Shown: positions 26,562-36,292, counted from the first letter of the stretch. The stretch: DNA of 64,000 nt from Clostridium fungisolvens (GCF_014193895.1 NZ_BLZR01000001.1:3782001-3846000), one strand, 5' to 3'. A program made the numbers and translations. Notes: a model not told the origin generated them from the letters alone.

Positions 26562-27675
26562 TTAGTTTATATTCTTACTTTCTCCTCTTAATACAGAAGT
26601 TATAAACATATCTATATCGCCATCCATAACACCATTTACATTTGAAGTTTCAGTACCAGTTCTATGGTCCTTTACCATTGAATATGGGTGAAAAACATAA
26701 CTTCTTATCTGGCTTCCCCATCCCATGTCTTTTAATTCACCAGTTAAATCCTCTATTTTTTCTTTATGAGCTCTTTCCTTAAGTTCAATAAGCTTAGATT
26801 TAAGCATATTCATAGCAGCTTCTCTATTAGAATGTTGACTTCTTTCATTTTGACATTGAACTACTATACCTGTAGGTATATGAGTTATTCTTACCGCAGA
26901 TTCAGTCTTATTAACATGCTGTCCACCAGCTCCACTTGACCTATAGGTGTCTACTCTTAAATCAACTGGATTTATATCTATATCTTGATCTTTTGTAAGC
27001 TCTGGTAGTACTTCTACCGAAGCAAATGAAGTTTGTCTTTTTCCATTAGCGTTAAATGGCGATATTCTAACAAGCCTATGTATACCTTTTTCGGTTTTCA
27101 AATATCCATAAGCAAATTCACCTTTAACTCTTAATGTAACACTCTTCACACCAGCTTCATCTCCAGCCAAGTAATCTAAGGTATCTAGCTTATATCCCTT
27201 CTTTTCACACCATCTGGTATACATTCTTAGAAGCATCTCAGTCCAATCATTTGCATCTGTACCTCCTACACCAGTGTGTAAAGTCAACAAAGCATCATTT
27301 CTGTCGTATTCTCCTGAAAGCATAATTTCTATTCTAAATACATCTATATCATCATCTAACTTTTTTATTTCACTTATAATCTCATCTGCAGTACTATGAT
27401 CATCCTCATCAATCAATTCAGCTAGAACCTCTATGTCGTCTATCCTCTCACATAATGAGTCATATCTACTGATCTTATCTTTTAAAGTTTTAGATTCTTG
27501 AGTTATTCTTTGTGCTTTATTAACATCTTCCCAAAAATCCTTTTCTTGCATTGTAAATTCAAGCTCACTTGACTTCTTCATTAATTCTGGGATGTCAAAG
27601 TGAAGCCCCCATTTCCTTAAGTATATTTTTAAACTCACTCAACTTCAAAAGTTGATTTTCTAATTCAAGCATCAT
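26562..27675 (-). CDS. prfB: Peptide chain release factor 2 (programmed +1 frameshift)
   Basis: Reads as 370 aa through a programmed frameshift. Translation starts at ATG 27675 after GGGGTGAT, runs 26 codons to CTT TGA (stop 27597-27595), then shifts +1 to GAC ATC CCA and continues to 26562. A GGGGG stretch lies just upstream of CTTTGAC, as the internal Shine-Dalgarno that promotes the shift. The continuous frame that seems to start near 27638 is an artefact of the wrong frame. The protein has the SPF specificity tripeptide (RISPFNANG) and the GGQ hydrolysis motif (SGAGGQHVNKT). RF2 terminates at UAA and UGA, so UGA at the shift site gives autoregulation. Confidence 0.96.
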
Positions 27676-27851
27676 ATACAAATCACCCCTACTTTATTAA
27701 ACTAAGTTATAGTATATCATTATATAATAATTTTACAACATCAAACAAGTGTATAAAATCATTTAATTCTAATTACTCACTCATATAGCATCTCCTGTAG
27801 GAATATTTAAATTTAGATACTAGCGCATTAAATATATTTGAGGAGAAGAAG

Positions 27852-27884
27852 AAAAAAACAGCCGATGCTAATCGACTGCCTTTT
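27852..27884 (-). terminator. Terminator of secA
   Basis: CAGCCGAT (27859-27866) / ATCGACTG (27871-27878), four-base loop, one G-U on the minus strand, seven T residues after it. Confidence 0.88.
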
Positions 27885-27906
27885 TTCTTAATAGGTCTTT
27901 ATAATA

Positions 27907-30417
27907 TTAAACTACTTCTCTTCCGCAGCAGTTTTTGTACTTCTTACCACTTCCACAAGGGCATAAGTCGTTTCTTCCAACCTTTGCTTCCTTTTTTGTT
28001 GGTTGTTTCTTTATTGAATCATCAACAAGATTTGTTGTTGTTTCTTCAACAACTCTTTCTCTTTCAGGTGTATGTTCCATTTGAACATGGAATAAAAGCT
28101 TCACTGTATCAACTTTTATGTTTTCGATCATTTCATCAAACATATTGCTTCCTTCAAATTGGTAAGCTTGAACTGGATCTTGTTGCTTATATGCTCTAAG
28201 TCCTATACCTTGTTTTAAATGGTCCATATTATCAATATGATCCATCCACTTTGTATCAACAACTCTAAGAAGTATAACTCTTTCAACTTCTCTCATCTGT
28301 TCTTCACCAAAGTGTTCTTCTTTTTCTCTGTATATATCTTTTGCTAAGTTTAAAAGTTTTTCTTTCATCTCATCATTTGATAAAACTTCTAAATCCTTAG
28401 GTTCAAACATTCCTTGTGGTATATATAGATCTTCCATATAGCTTATTAATTGTTTTACTTCATCATCAAATGTTTCTTCTTCACCAGATATATGGGAATC
28501 AACAGAAGCATATACAACTTCTTTTATCATATCTTGAACTTGTTGTCTAAGAGTTTCCCCCTCAAGAACTTGAGCTCTTTGCTTGTATATTACTTCTCTT
28601 TGCTTATTCATAACATCATCATAGCCAAGCAAAGTCTTTCTTACATCAAAGTTGTTACCTTCAACTTTCTTTTGAGCATTTTCTATAGATTTTGAAACCA
28701 TCTTACTTTCAATAGCATCATCATCTGATAAACCAAGTTTTTCTACTACACCTTGTAATCTATCTGAACCAAATATTCTCATAAGGTCATCTTCTAATGA
28801 TATATAAAATCTTGATGTTCCTGGATCTCCTTGACGTCCTGAACGTCCTCTAAGCTGGTTATCTATTCTTCTTGATTCATGTCTTTCTGTACCAATAATT
28901 TTAAGACCTCCAAGCTCAACTACACCTTCTCCAAGCTTGATATCAGTACCTCTACCAGCCATATTAGTAGCTATAGTTACCATACCCTTTTCACCAGCAT
29001 GAGTAACTATCTCTGCTTCTTGCTCATGATATTTTGCATTAAGCACTTGATGCTTTACACCTTTTCTCTTAAGAAGTGCAGAAAGTGCCTCTGATTTTTC
29101 GATACTTGTTGTACCTACTAGTATCGGTTGACCAGTTTTATTTGTTTCTTGTATTTCCTCGGCAATAGCATTAAACTTACCTGCAACTGTCTTATAAACT
29201 ACGTCCGGATTATCTGATCTCTTTATAGGTTTATGTGTAGGAATGACAATAACGTCTAATCCATAAATTTCTCTAAATTCATTTTCTTCAGTTAATGCAG
29301 TACCAGTCATACCTGAAAGTTTTTTATACATTCTAAAGTAATTTTGGAATGTAATAGTTGCCAAAGTTTTAGATTCTCTTTCTACCTTAACACCTTCTTT
29401 AGCTTCTATAGCTTGGTGTAAACCATCAGAGTATCTTCTACCTTCCATAAGTCTTCCAGTAAATTCATCAACTATGATTACTTCTCCATCTTTAACCATG
29501 TAATCTTTGTCTAATCTCATTAGGTAATTTGCTTTCAAAGCTTGAGTTATATGATGTTGTAGTTCCATGTTTTCAGCGTCGGCATAGTTCTCAACACCAA
29601 AAGCAAGTTCTGCTTCTTTTATTCCATCTTCAGTAAGCATTACTGAATGAGCTTTTTCATCTACAGTAAAATGCTTTTCCTTAAATAATCTTTTTACAAA
29701 GAAATCCGCTATCTTATAGAAATCAGTTGATTTCTCACCAGCTCCAGATATAATAAGTGGAGTTCTAGCTTCATCTATAAGTATGGAGTCAACTTCGTCG
29801 ACTATAGCGAAACTTAATTCTCTCTGAACCTTTTCCTCTTTGTATATAACCATATTATCTCTTAGATAATCAAATCCAAACTCATTATTAGTTCCATATG
29901 TTATATCAGCATTATAAGCTGCTCTTCTTTGATCATTGTCAAGATCATGTAGTATTACCCCTGTAGTAAGCCCTAAGAATTGATATATTTCTCCCATCCA
30001 CTCCATATCTCTTCTTGCAAGATAATCATTGACTGTAACAATGTGAACACCTTTTCCCGAGATAGCATTTAAGTACGCAGGTAAAGTAGCACATAAAGTT
30101 TTACCTTCACCAGTTTTCATTTCTGAAATTCTTCCTTGATGAAGAACTATCCCTCCTATAAGCTGTTCTCTATAGTGCTTCTCAGAATGTAATCTATAAG
30201 ATGCTTCTCTAACTACTGCAAAAGCTTCTGGTAGTAAGCTATCTAAACTTTCTCCATTTTTGTATCTATTTTTAAATTCTTCTGTTTTTCCTCTTAACTG
30301 CTCATCTGTTAATGCTTGCATTGCACTATCAAAAGTTTCTATTTTATCAACGATAGGAATAATTCTCTTTACTTCCCTTTCGCTATAAGACCCAAAAACC
30401 TTAGTAAGTATCCCCAT
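27907..30417 (-). CDS. secA: Preprotein translocase ATPase SecA
   Basis: 836 aa. It has nucleotide-binding domain 1 with MKTGEGKTL (about residue 100) and VDEVDSILIDEARTP (about 203-217), the preprotein cross-linking domain, NBD2 with GRGTDIKLGEGV and RGRSGRQGDPG, the helical scaffold/wing domain, and a C-terminal zinc motif CPCGSGKKYKNCCG. It powers Sec-dependent export at the membrane. The zinc tail suggests SecB-like or ribosome contact. Start by ATG after AGGAAAAG. Its own terminator precedes prfB. Confidence 0.98.
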   Translation of the reverse strand: MGILTKVFGSYSEREVKRIIPIVDKIETFDSAMQALTDEQLRGKTEEFKNRYKNGESLDSLLPEAFAVVREASYRLHSEKHYREQLIGGIVLHQGRISEMKTGEGKTLCATLPAYLNAISGKGVHIVTVNDYLARRDMEWMGEIYQFLGLTTGVILHDLDNDQRRAAYNADITYGTNNEFGFDYLRDNMVIYKEEKVQRELSFAIVDEVDSILIDEARTPLIISGAGEKSTDFYKIADFFVKRLFKEKHFTVDEKAHSVMLTEDGIKEAELAFGVENYADAENMELQHHITQALKANYLMRLDKDYMVKDGEVIIVDEFTGRLMEGRRYSDGLHQAIEAKEGVKVERESKTLATITFQNYFRMYKKLSGMTGTALTEENEFREIYGLDVIVIPTHKPIKRSDNPDVVYKTVAGKFNAIAEEIQETNKTGQPILVGTTSIEKSEALSALLKRKGVKHQVLNAKYHEQEAEIVTHAGEKGMVTIATNMAGRGTDIKLGEGVVELGGLKIIGTERHESRRIDNQLRGRSGRQGDPGTSRFYISLEDDLMRIFGSDRLQGVVEKLGLSDDDAIESKMVSKSIENAQKKVEGNNFDVRKTLLGYDDVMNKQREVIYKQRAQVLEGETLRQQVQDMIKEVVYASVDSHISGEEETFDDEVKQLISYMEDLYIPQGMFEPKDLEVLSNDEMKEKLLNLAKDIYREKEEHFGEEQMREVERVILLRVVDTKWMDHIDNMDHLKQGIGLRAYKQQDPVQAYQFEGSNMFDEMIENIKVDTVKLLFHVQMEHTPERERVVEETTTNLVDDSIKKQPTKKEAKVGRNDLCPCGSGKKYKNCCGREVV

Positions 30418-30654
30418 GTTCTTTTCCTCACACTTCTGTATATTTTCATAACTCTCTAAATTATATCACTTATTTACATAACTTTTCAATAATTGATACG
30501 GGTATTTATAGTAAAATTAAACCATATTCTAGCTAATATTGTAAACATTTTAAAAACATTTAGTTATTTATTATAATAATTCTTATTTAAATTACTATTA
30601 TAGTGGAAGTTTCTCTACATTTTATACTATAACTAATATTATAGTCAAATATTT

Positions 30655-30683
30655 AATGGGCTGACCATTACAGTCAGCCCATA
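30655..30683 (-). terminator. Terminator of hpf
   Basis: ATGGGCTGAC / GTCAGCCCAT with a seven-base loop, right after the hpf stop codon. The T tail is interrupted (TTAAATATTT). Confidence 0.75.
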
Positions 30684-30695
30684 TTATTGTTAATT

Positions 30696-31238
30696 TTAGT
30701 ATTCATACTCAGGTTCTATTAATCCATAATTTCCATCTTTTCTCTTATATACTACATTTACTTGATTAGTGTCTGCATCTTGGAAAACGAAGAAGTTATG
30801 TCCTATTAGTTCCATTTGTAGAACCGCCTCTTCAGCACCCATTGGTTTAATACCAAATTTCTTTGTCTTAACTATTTGTGCTTCATCATCTTCAGGATCA
30901 ACATTAGGCACATTATCAAAGTTAATATATCTTACTGATTCTGCATTATTATATCTTCTAGAAAGCTTTGTTTTTTGCTTTCTTATTTGTCTTTCAATTT
31001 TTTCTTGTACTAAATCTATTGATTTATACATGTCATCTGTAGCTTCTTCTCCTCTTAATATAGCTCCATTAAAAGGAATTGTAACCTCAATTATTTGTCT
31101 GTTTTTTTGTACACTTAATGTCGCTTTGGCTTCCACATTTGGAGTAAAATATTTCTCAAGTTTTGAGATTTTCCTCTCCACCGCTTCCTTTAAAGGATCT
31201 GTTAATACTATGTTTTTTGCTAATACTGTAACTTTCAT
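30696..31238 (-). CDS. hpf: Ribosome hibernation promoting factor, long form
   Basis: 180 aa. The N-terminal S30AE domain (about 1-105) sits on the 30S decoding site. A linker and the C-terminal dimerisation domain (about 122-180, ending VYKRKDGNYGLIEP) let two 70S ribosomes pair as 100S. The gene is also called raiA or yvyD. It lies 374 bases downstream of the end of a structured RNA (31616-31864) that fits the raiA RNA motif, on the same strand. It should be expressed in slow growth or stress. Start ATG with AGAGGGG upstream. Confidence 0.95.
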   Translation of the reverse strand: MKVTVLAKNIVLTDPLKEAVERKISKLEKYFTPNVEAKATLSVQKNRQIIEVTIPFNGAILRGEEATDDMYKSIDLVQEKIERQIRKQKTKLSRRYNNAESVRYINFDNVPNVDPEDDEAQIVKTKKFGIKPMGAEEAVLQMELIGHNFFVFQDADTNQVNVVYKRKDGNYGLIEPEYEY

Positions 31239-31611
31239 ATGGTCAGCCCCTCTCTTAATTAAAAGGTTATGTTTTTTTATTACTTTTTAAAGTATTTACT
31301 TATATATAAGATTATATTTATTATTATAGATGCTTATATACAAATTTTATTTTTCTTAACCTTTGTTAATGTTGTATTTGTTAATTTTATTTTACACAGT
31401 TACTTAAATAATAACAAGTATAATTATTTGAATTTACAGAAAATTTAATCAATTTAATCTTATATTCCTTTGTTATTCTCCAATTATCGCATGCTTGTAC
31501 ATTATTTCGATTTTATTCATTTTTTATTGTTCTATATTTGATTATATATTTATATTATCACCTGTTGTACTTTATTCACTTTTTTTTATAATAATTATAT
31601 ATTAAGTTTTT
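31239..31611. other. AT-rich gap between structured RNA and hpf
   Basis: About 370 bases with no reading frame bearing a ribosome binding site. It must hold the hpf promoter. I see no strong hairpin. Confidence 0.5.
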
Positions 31612-31615
31612 ACGT

Positions 31616-31659
31616 AAAATAAAAGTAGGTATCAACATATAAATGCTGATACCTACTTT
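31616..31659 (-). terminator. Terminator of the raiA-like RNA
   Basis: 17-base arms (31622-31638 and 31643-31659), one G-U, four-base loop, followed on the minus strand by TTTTATTTTA. Confidence 0.92.
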
Positions 31660-31864
31660 AAAGCTAGTTGACCTGGTCTTTGACCCCACACTCGCCTGCT
31701 GGAACTTTTGCTACCCGGACTCAACCTCTCACTACTCATCCTCTCAGTTTTACTGGCAGGACTTACCTCTAAGCCGCACCATGCTCATTAAACCTTTTGT
31801 TCAACTTACGTGGATCGTTTCGCCTGCGACTGGCATCGACTTTCAACCACAAACCTAGCCCCTA
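31616..31864 (-). ncRNA. Structured RNA, probable raiA RNA motif
   Basis: About 250 bases, markedly GC-richer than the flanking intergenic DNA, on the minus strand between comFC and hpf/raiA, the gene context known for the raiA RNA family. It has its own sigma-A promoter (31871-31898) and a strong terminator (31622-31659). The 5' segment GCTAG (31855-31859) can pair with the 3' segment CTAGC (31663-31667), closing the whole RNA. Internal GGTAAGTCCTGCC, GAGTCCGGG and GCAGGCGAG segments are C/G-rich and probably form long-range helices. No conserved protein reading is visible. The family name rests on context and remembered features, not on a covariance search. Confidence 0.7.
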
Positions 31865-31870
31865 TTATCT

Positions 31871-31898
31871 ATTATATATTACTTTTTGCAACAGTCAA
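31871..31898 (-). promoter_or_regulatory. Promoter of the raiA-like RNA inside comFC
   Basis: On the minus strand, TTGACT (31893-31898), 16-base spacer, TATAAT (31871-31876). The -10 element overlaps the comFC stop codon, and the start near 31864 coincides with the beginning of the GC-rich RNA. Confidence 0.75.
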
Positions 31899-32546
31899 GA
31901 GGATTACTTCTCCAGCTCCAGCCTTTATAAGTGCATCTCTACAACTCATAAGTGTTGAACCAGTAGTAACCACATCATCTATCAATATGACAGTTTTATT
32001 TTCTATCTCTTTAGGCGTTTTAGTTTCAAAGACTCCAATCATATTTTCAATTCGCTCATCAATAGTTAATCTTTTTTGTTCCTTTACCTCTTTTGACCTT
32101 TTTAAAGCATTAACCAATCTAATTCCACTGAGATTTGATAATTCTTTTCCTATAGCCCTACATTGATTAAATCCTCTCTTTTTAGATGAAGCTTTAGATA
32201 TAGGAACGTAGGTAATTAAATCTCCATTTATATTCTCTTCTTTCATTTTTTTATGAAGAATCTGAGCTAAAAACTCTGCACTTTCAAAATCAGCAGAGTA
32301 TTTTAGATTAATTATGAGTTCTTTAATGCTACCTGAATAATAAGCAGCACTACGACACGTAACTTTATTTTCTTTGTCTAAATAATATTCTCCATATATA
32401 TAAGCTACATTATTTAAACATCTATCACAAATAGATTCAGTATCAGTATCTAATTCACAGCATAAACATTTATTAGAATGTGGATAAATCACTTCCAGCA
32501 CGCACTCTAATATATATTTAACTATTTCAGTAATCCTTTTTCCCAC
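31872..32546 (-). CDS. comFC: ComF-family phosphoribosyltransferase-like protein
   Basis: 224 aa. The N-terminal zinc-finger-like Cys pairs (CLCC, CDRC, residues about 27-42) precede a type I PRTase fold with the PRPP-loop-like VILIDDVVTTGSTL (about 190-203) and the ComF signature KKRGFNQC (about 131-138). ComFC is needed for DNA uptake in naturally competent Firmicutes, though non-competent species also keep it. Start is GTG 32546, overlapping the preceding gene by 25 bases. Its 3' end contains the promoter of the raiA-like RNA. Confidence 0.9.
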   Translation of the reverse strand: MGKRITEIVKYILECVLEVIYPHSNKCLCCELDTDTESICDRCLNNVAYIYGEYYLDKENKVTCRSAAYYSGSIKELIINLKYSADFESAEFLAQILHKKMKEENINGDLITYVPISKASSKKRGFNQCRAIGKELSNLSGIRLVNALKRSKEVKEQKRLTIDERIENMIGVFETKTPKEIENKTVILIDDVVTTGSTLMSCRDALIKAGAGEVILLTVAKSNI

Positions 32547-33550
32547 GCAGCCTTATTAAACTCCCTCGCTAAATCTTTTGCATACTCCATGTGAGTAGAA
32601 ACTTCATTTGCTAAAAGTATAACTTCTCCTTGAGCTCCTCTTACTTTACCTACTTTACCACAAAGGTATACTATTTTTTTATAATCAAAAAACTTATCAT
32701 CAGCAAAATATATTATTACGTCAATATTATCTAATTCCTCAAATTGCTGCACTATTAGATTAGTTATAACCATAACAGGTTTGTCTTTTATTTCATGTAA
32801 TTTTTCTATAGTTTTTAATTCACTACTCTCTGTTACCTTAACCAACTTCATTCTTGAAGAAACTTTTAGTATATCATTGTAGTAGTTATATACTATTTCC
32901 GTTTTCTCTTTTGAAGGCGTATGAATTAGCACTTTTCTATTATTGTCTTTAAACCATTTTAAATAATCATATAAAAGATAAGGTATATCCTTGTTCAAAT
33001 CAATCCTTGTTGTTATAATTCTAGGTTCAACAAAAGGTGCCATTCTAAAACAATTTCCAAGCTGTATATATGGACAATTCATAAACACAGCTTCCGTGCT
33101 ATACACTATAACCTTTTTTGATCTTTTATATAAAAAATCAACAGAATTTTGTATCTCTAATTTTCCCTGTCTAGAGAAACTAGTTATATCATCGTAAATA
33201 ATTAATTCGTAATCCTCTTCTATAAATCTAATATTTTCAAAGCTTATAAAATGAAGATAGGTATTACTATGATAACTTCCACTTCTTATTATCGAGTAGC
33301 TTTTAAACCCAAATGATAACTTAAGGTATTTTACTATATCTTCATTTACATTGCCATCTTGAGTTACATAAAGTATTTTTTTATTATTAGATAAGATATT
33401 TGTTATGAGCTCTCTAAATATTCTCGAGGTATTATAAGGGACAGTGATTATATTTAACAGTCTACATTCATCTTTCTCATACCAATCGTTTATTCTATTA
33501 ACCGTATGATTTAATTCAATATATCTTTTATCCATTTCAATATTAACCAT
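32522..33550 (-). CDS. ComFA-like protein without helicase motifs
   Basis: 342 aa, shorter than ComFA (about 460). Position directly before comFC, with overlap, matches comFA-comFC. Sequence order also matches: LLNIITVPYNTSR sits where ComFA has its Walker A, IIYDDITSF where it has DEVD, and LCGKVGKVRGAQGEVILL near the C-terminus resembles helicase motif VI with Lys in place of Arg. The N-terminal zinc finger is absent. Walker A lacks the G-K-T residues, so ATP hydrolysis is unlikely. It may be structural or a decaying remnant, but the reading frame is intact with a GAGGAG ribosome binding site, which argues for selection. Confidence 0.65.
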   Translation of the reverse strand: MVNIEMDKRYIELNHTVNRINDWYEKDECRLLNIITVPYNTSRIFRELITNILSNNKKILYVTQDGNVNEDIVKYLKLSFGFKSYSIIRSGSYHSNTYLHFISFENIRFIEEDYELIIYDDITSFSRQGKLEIQNSVDFLYKRSKKVIVYSTEAVFMNCPYIQLGNCFRMAPFVEPRIITTRIDLNKDIPYLLYDYLKWFKDNNRKVLIHTPSKEKTEIVYNYYNDILKVSSRMKLVKVTESSELKTIEKLHEIKDKPVMVITNLIVQQFEELDNIDVIIYFADDKFFDYKKIVYLCGKVGKVRGAQGEVILLANEVSTHMEYAKDLAREFNKAAWEKGLLK

Positions 33551-33563
33551 ATTAACTCCTCAC

Positions 33564-35798
33564 TTATTCAGACATAAATGCATCATTAGATATAATATCT
33601 TTAATTCTCCACTTTAATGAAGAATATCTTTCATTACTTCTAGTATTGTCAACCATATATTTAAGTGCTTTTATCCCACCTACAACAACCACTAACTCTT
33701 TTGCTCTTGTTATACCAGTATAAAGTAGATTTCTGTTCATAAGTAGCGGTGAACCCATGTAGGAAGGTATTATAACAACTGGAAATTCACTTCCTTGACT
33801 TTTATGTATTGTTATAGCATATGCTAAATCTAGCTCGTCAAGAAATATGTAATCATAAATCACTTTTCTTTCATCTTCAAATATGACACTTAATGATCTA
33901 TTTTCTTCATCAATAGAGTCAATAAACCCCATATCACCGTTAAAAACTCCTACACCTTCATTCTCTCCAAATCCGCTTATTCTAGTCCATTTCAATGAGT
34001 AATTATTTTTAGTTTGCATTACTTTATCCCCAACTCTAAAAATAATATCTTTCATTTGTTTTTCTTTCTTATCCTTACTCTTTGGATTGAGGATTTCCTG
34101 AAGCTTATTGTTTAAGTTTGTTATACCGAGTACACCCTTCTTCATTGGAGATAAAATTTGAATCTGCTTTAACTTATCCCACTTTTTATTAAACTTAGGC
34201 AGTCTTGTATTTATTAAGTCAATAACGGTACTGAGTATTAAATCTATTTCTGACTCTTTTATAAAGAAAAAATCTTTATCTTTTTCATTTAACAATGGCA
34301 TTTCACCTTCATTTATTCTATGGGCATTAGTAACAATCAAACTTTCCCTACCTTGCCTAAATATTTCTTTTAATCTTACTACCTTAGTAAATTCACTCTC
34401 TATAAGATCTGCAAGAACATTCCCAGGACCGACTGAAGGAAGCTGATCAATATCTCCAACTATAATAACTCTTGTTCCAACTTTTATAGCCTTTAAAAGG
34501 TTATTCATGAGGACTATGTCTATCATAGAAGCTTCATCTACAATAACTACATCTGCCTCTAGAGGAGAGCCTTCATCCTTTGAGAACATAGAAATATCCT
34601 CATCATCACTTACCCCCATCTCTAACAGTCTGTGTATTGTTTTAGCTTCTCTGCCGGTAGATTCAGTCATTCTCTTAGCAGCTCTTCCTGTTGGAGCTCC
34701 TAGCATCACCCTCATTCCAGCCTTTTCATACATTTCTATTATACATTTTATTATGGTTGTTTTACCAGTTCCTGGACCACCTGTGATAATTTCAATTCCA
34801 TTAGTAAAAGCACCAACTATTGCATCCTTTTGAGATTTAGCAAAACTTATATCATTCTTACTTTCAAAGGTATCAATTTCAAATTCTAAATCTAAATTAA
34901 TATTTTGGAAATTACTTATTGCTAGTGTCAGTATCCTATTTGTTATACCTAACTCACAATAATAATAATATAAATTAAATACAGCTTCTATATCATTTAT
35001 TCTATCTATTTTTATCTTGCCATCCATTGAGCTATCATATATATTTTTTTCTATTACGCTTTTATCTACTGTAAGCACTTCCGAGGATTCTTTGATTAAC
35101 AACTCTTTAGGCATAAACGTATTACCATTGGCACAAAAATCATTAATAACGTATTTAAGACCGCTCTGTATCCTAAAGGGTGAGTCAACTTCAATACCTA
35201 GGGATCTTGCAATCTTATCCGATGTTTTAAATCCTATTCCAGTTATCTCCTCACATAAAACATAAGGATTTTCCTTAACGATATTTATCGAGTTTCCTCC
35301 AAATCTCTTATAAATCTTTATACATTGATTTGTTGTAACTCCATGGGCTTGAAAGAAGATCATAATGTTCTTAAGTTCTCTTTGAGATACATAAGATTCA
35401 ATTATAAGATCTAGTTTTTTCGCTCCTATTCCTTCTATCTCACCAAGACGTTCAATATCGCTATCCATTATTTCTAAAGTTTTTTCACCGAACCTGCTGA
35501 CAATTTTCTTAGCAGTAATTGGACCTATTCCATAAATTAAGCCTGATGCCAAATACTTTTCTATAGCTTCTACTGTGTTAGGTATTATCTCTTCACATTC
35601 TTCAACCTTAAATTGCCTTCCAAATTGCTGATGTAAGACCCAATCACCTTTCAGTTCTAGATTTTGGCCTTCTCCAATATAAGGGATTACTCCTACAATA
35701 GTTATAAGGGTCTTATCTGTTTTTATTTTAGCTACAACATATCCATTCTCATCATTTTTATAAACTATTGTATCAACAATGCCTCTTATAACTTCCAT
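33564..35798 (-). CDS. recD2: RecD2 5'-3' DNA helicase
   Basis: 744 aa. The N-terminal OB-like and helix-hairpin-helix region (about 1-200, GIGPITAKKIVSRFG, IEGIGAKKLD) is characteristic of RecD2 rather than RecBCD RecD. Walker A is GGPGTGKTT (about 340), Walker B VVIVDEASM, motif III GDIDQLPSVG, and C-terminal motifs AITIHKSQGSEF and LLYTGITRAKE complete SF1B. It acts in replication-fork maintenance and repair. It is the first gene of recD2-comFA-like-comFC, with gaps of 13 bases or less. Confidence 0.95.
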   Translation of the reverse strand: MEVIRGIVDTIVYKNDENGYVVAKIKTDKTLITIVGVIPYIGEGQNLELKGDWVLHQQFGRQFKVEECEEIIPNTVEAIEKYLASGLIYGIGPITAKKIVSRFGEKTLEIMDSDIERLGEIEGIGAKKLDLIIESYVSQRELKNIMIFFQAHGVTTNQCIKIYKRFGGNSINIVKENPYVLCEEITGIGFKTSDKIARSLGIEVDSPFRIQSGLKYVINDFCANGNTFMPKELLIKESSEVLTVDKSVIEKNIYDSSMDGKIKIDRINDIEAVFNLYYYYCELGITNRILTLAISNFQNINLDLEFEIDTFESKNDISFAKSQKDAIVGAFTNGIEIITGGPGTGKTTIIKCIIEMYEKAGMRVMLGAPTGRAAKRMTESTGREAKTIHRLLEMGVSDDEDISMFSKDEGSPLEADVVIVDEASMIDIVLMNNLLKAIKVGTRVIIVGDIDQLPSVGPGNVLADLIESEFTKVVRLKEIFRQGRESLIVTNAHRINEGEMPLLNEKDKDFFFIKESEIDLILSTVIDLINTRLPKFNKKWDKLKQIQILSPMKKGVLGITNLNNKLQEILNPKSKDKKEKQMKDIIFRVGDKVMQTKNNYSLKWTRISGFGENEGVGVFNGDMGFIDSIDEENRSLSVIFEDERKVIYDYIFLDELDLAYAITIHKSQGSEFPVVIIPSYMGSPLLMNRNLLYTGITRAKELVVVVGGIKALKYMVDNTRSNERYSSLKWRIKDIISNDAFMSE

Positions 35799-35894
35799 TT
35801 TATCTCTCCTAGTTTTATTTCACAATATTCTATTATAGATTATATCACAACATACAGTATTTAAATATTTACAGAATAATTTCACTTGTAAATA

Positions 35895-36200
35895 TTGTTG
35901 TTTTGCTATAGATGTACCACTTCAATCTGAAAACTTTTTTCAAAACTCCTCTGAATTCTGAGAGTAGAATTTGAAAATACAAATTAAAGCAGGAAGCGGT
36001 TCATCTATAAATGTATGCTTTTACAGTATAAAAGGTTAATGATTTTAATCACTATAAAAAATATGTTTAAGTTTCATTTTTATTACATAATTCTACAGTT
36101 TCATTTAAGATGTTATACAATTTAAAACTAAGTTTGTTTTTTGTCGCATTATATAAAATGCTATCCAATTTAATAGAATTGTTTAACGGCAAAACAACAA
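35895..36200. repeat. Nested inverted repeats upstream of recD2
   Basis: An outer perfect 12-base inverted repeat, TTGTTGTTTTGC (35895-35906) / GCAAAACAACAA (36189-36200). Directly inside its left arm is a 17-base imperfect inverted repeat (35907-35923 with 35993-36009, two differences) around a smaller fold TTTTCAAA / TTTGAAAA. No reading frame is present. On the minus strand 16 of 17 inner positions can pair, counting one G-U. It may be a decayed small mobile element or a structured leader. Confidence 0.45.
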
Positions 36201-36292
36201 AGTTTCCTATATAGTAAAAAAATAAGTATTTCCCTTTTAAATAGTGTTTCTATAATTTAAATTTAGTATTATTATAAATATGAGGTGATTTA

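Noticed and set aside
27597..27638. Continuous prfB start near 27638
   Set aside because: This is the wrong frame upstream of the shift site. The true N-terminus is read in the other frame from 27675.
31643..31858. 71-residue plus-strand frame over the raiA-like RNA
   Set aside because: No ribosome binding site, no family similarity; the minus-strand RNA with promoter and terminator explains the sequence.
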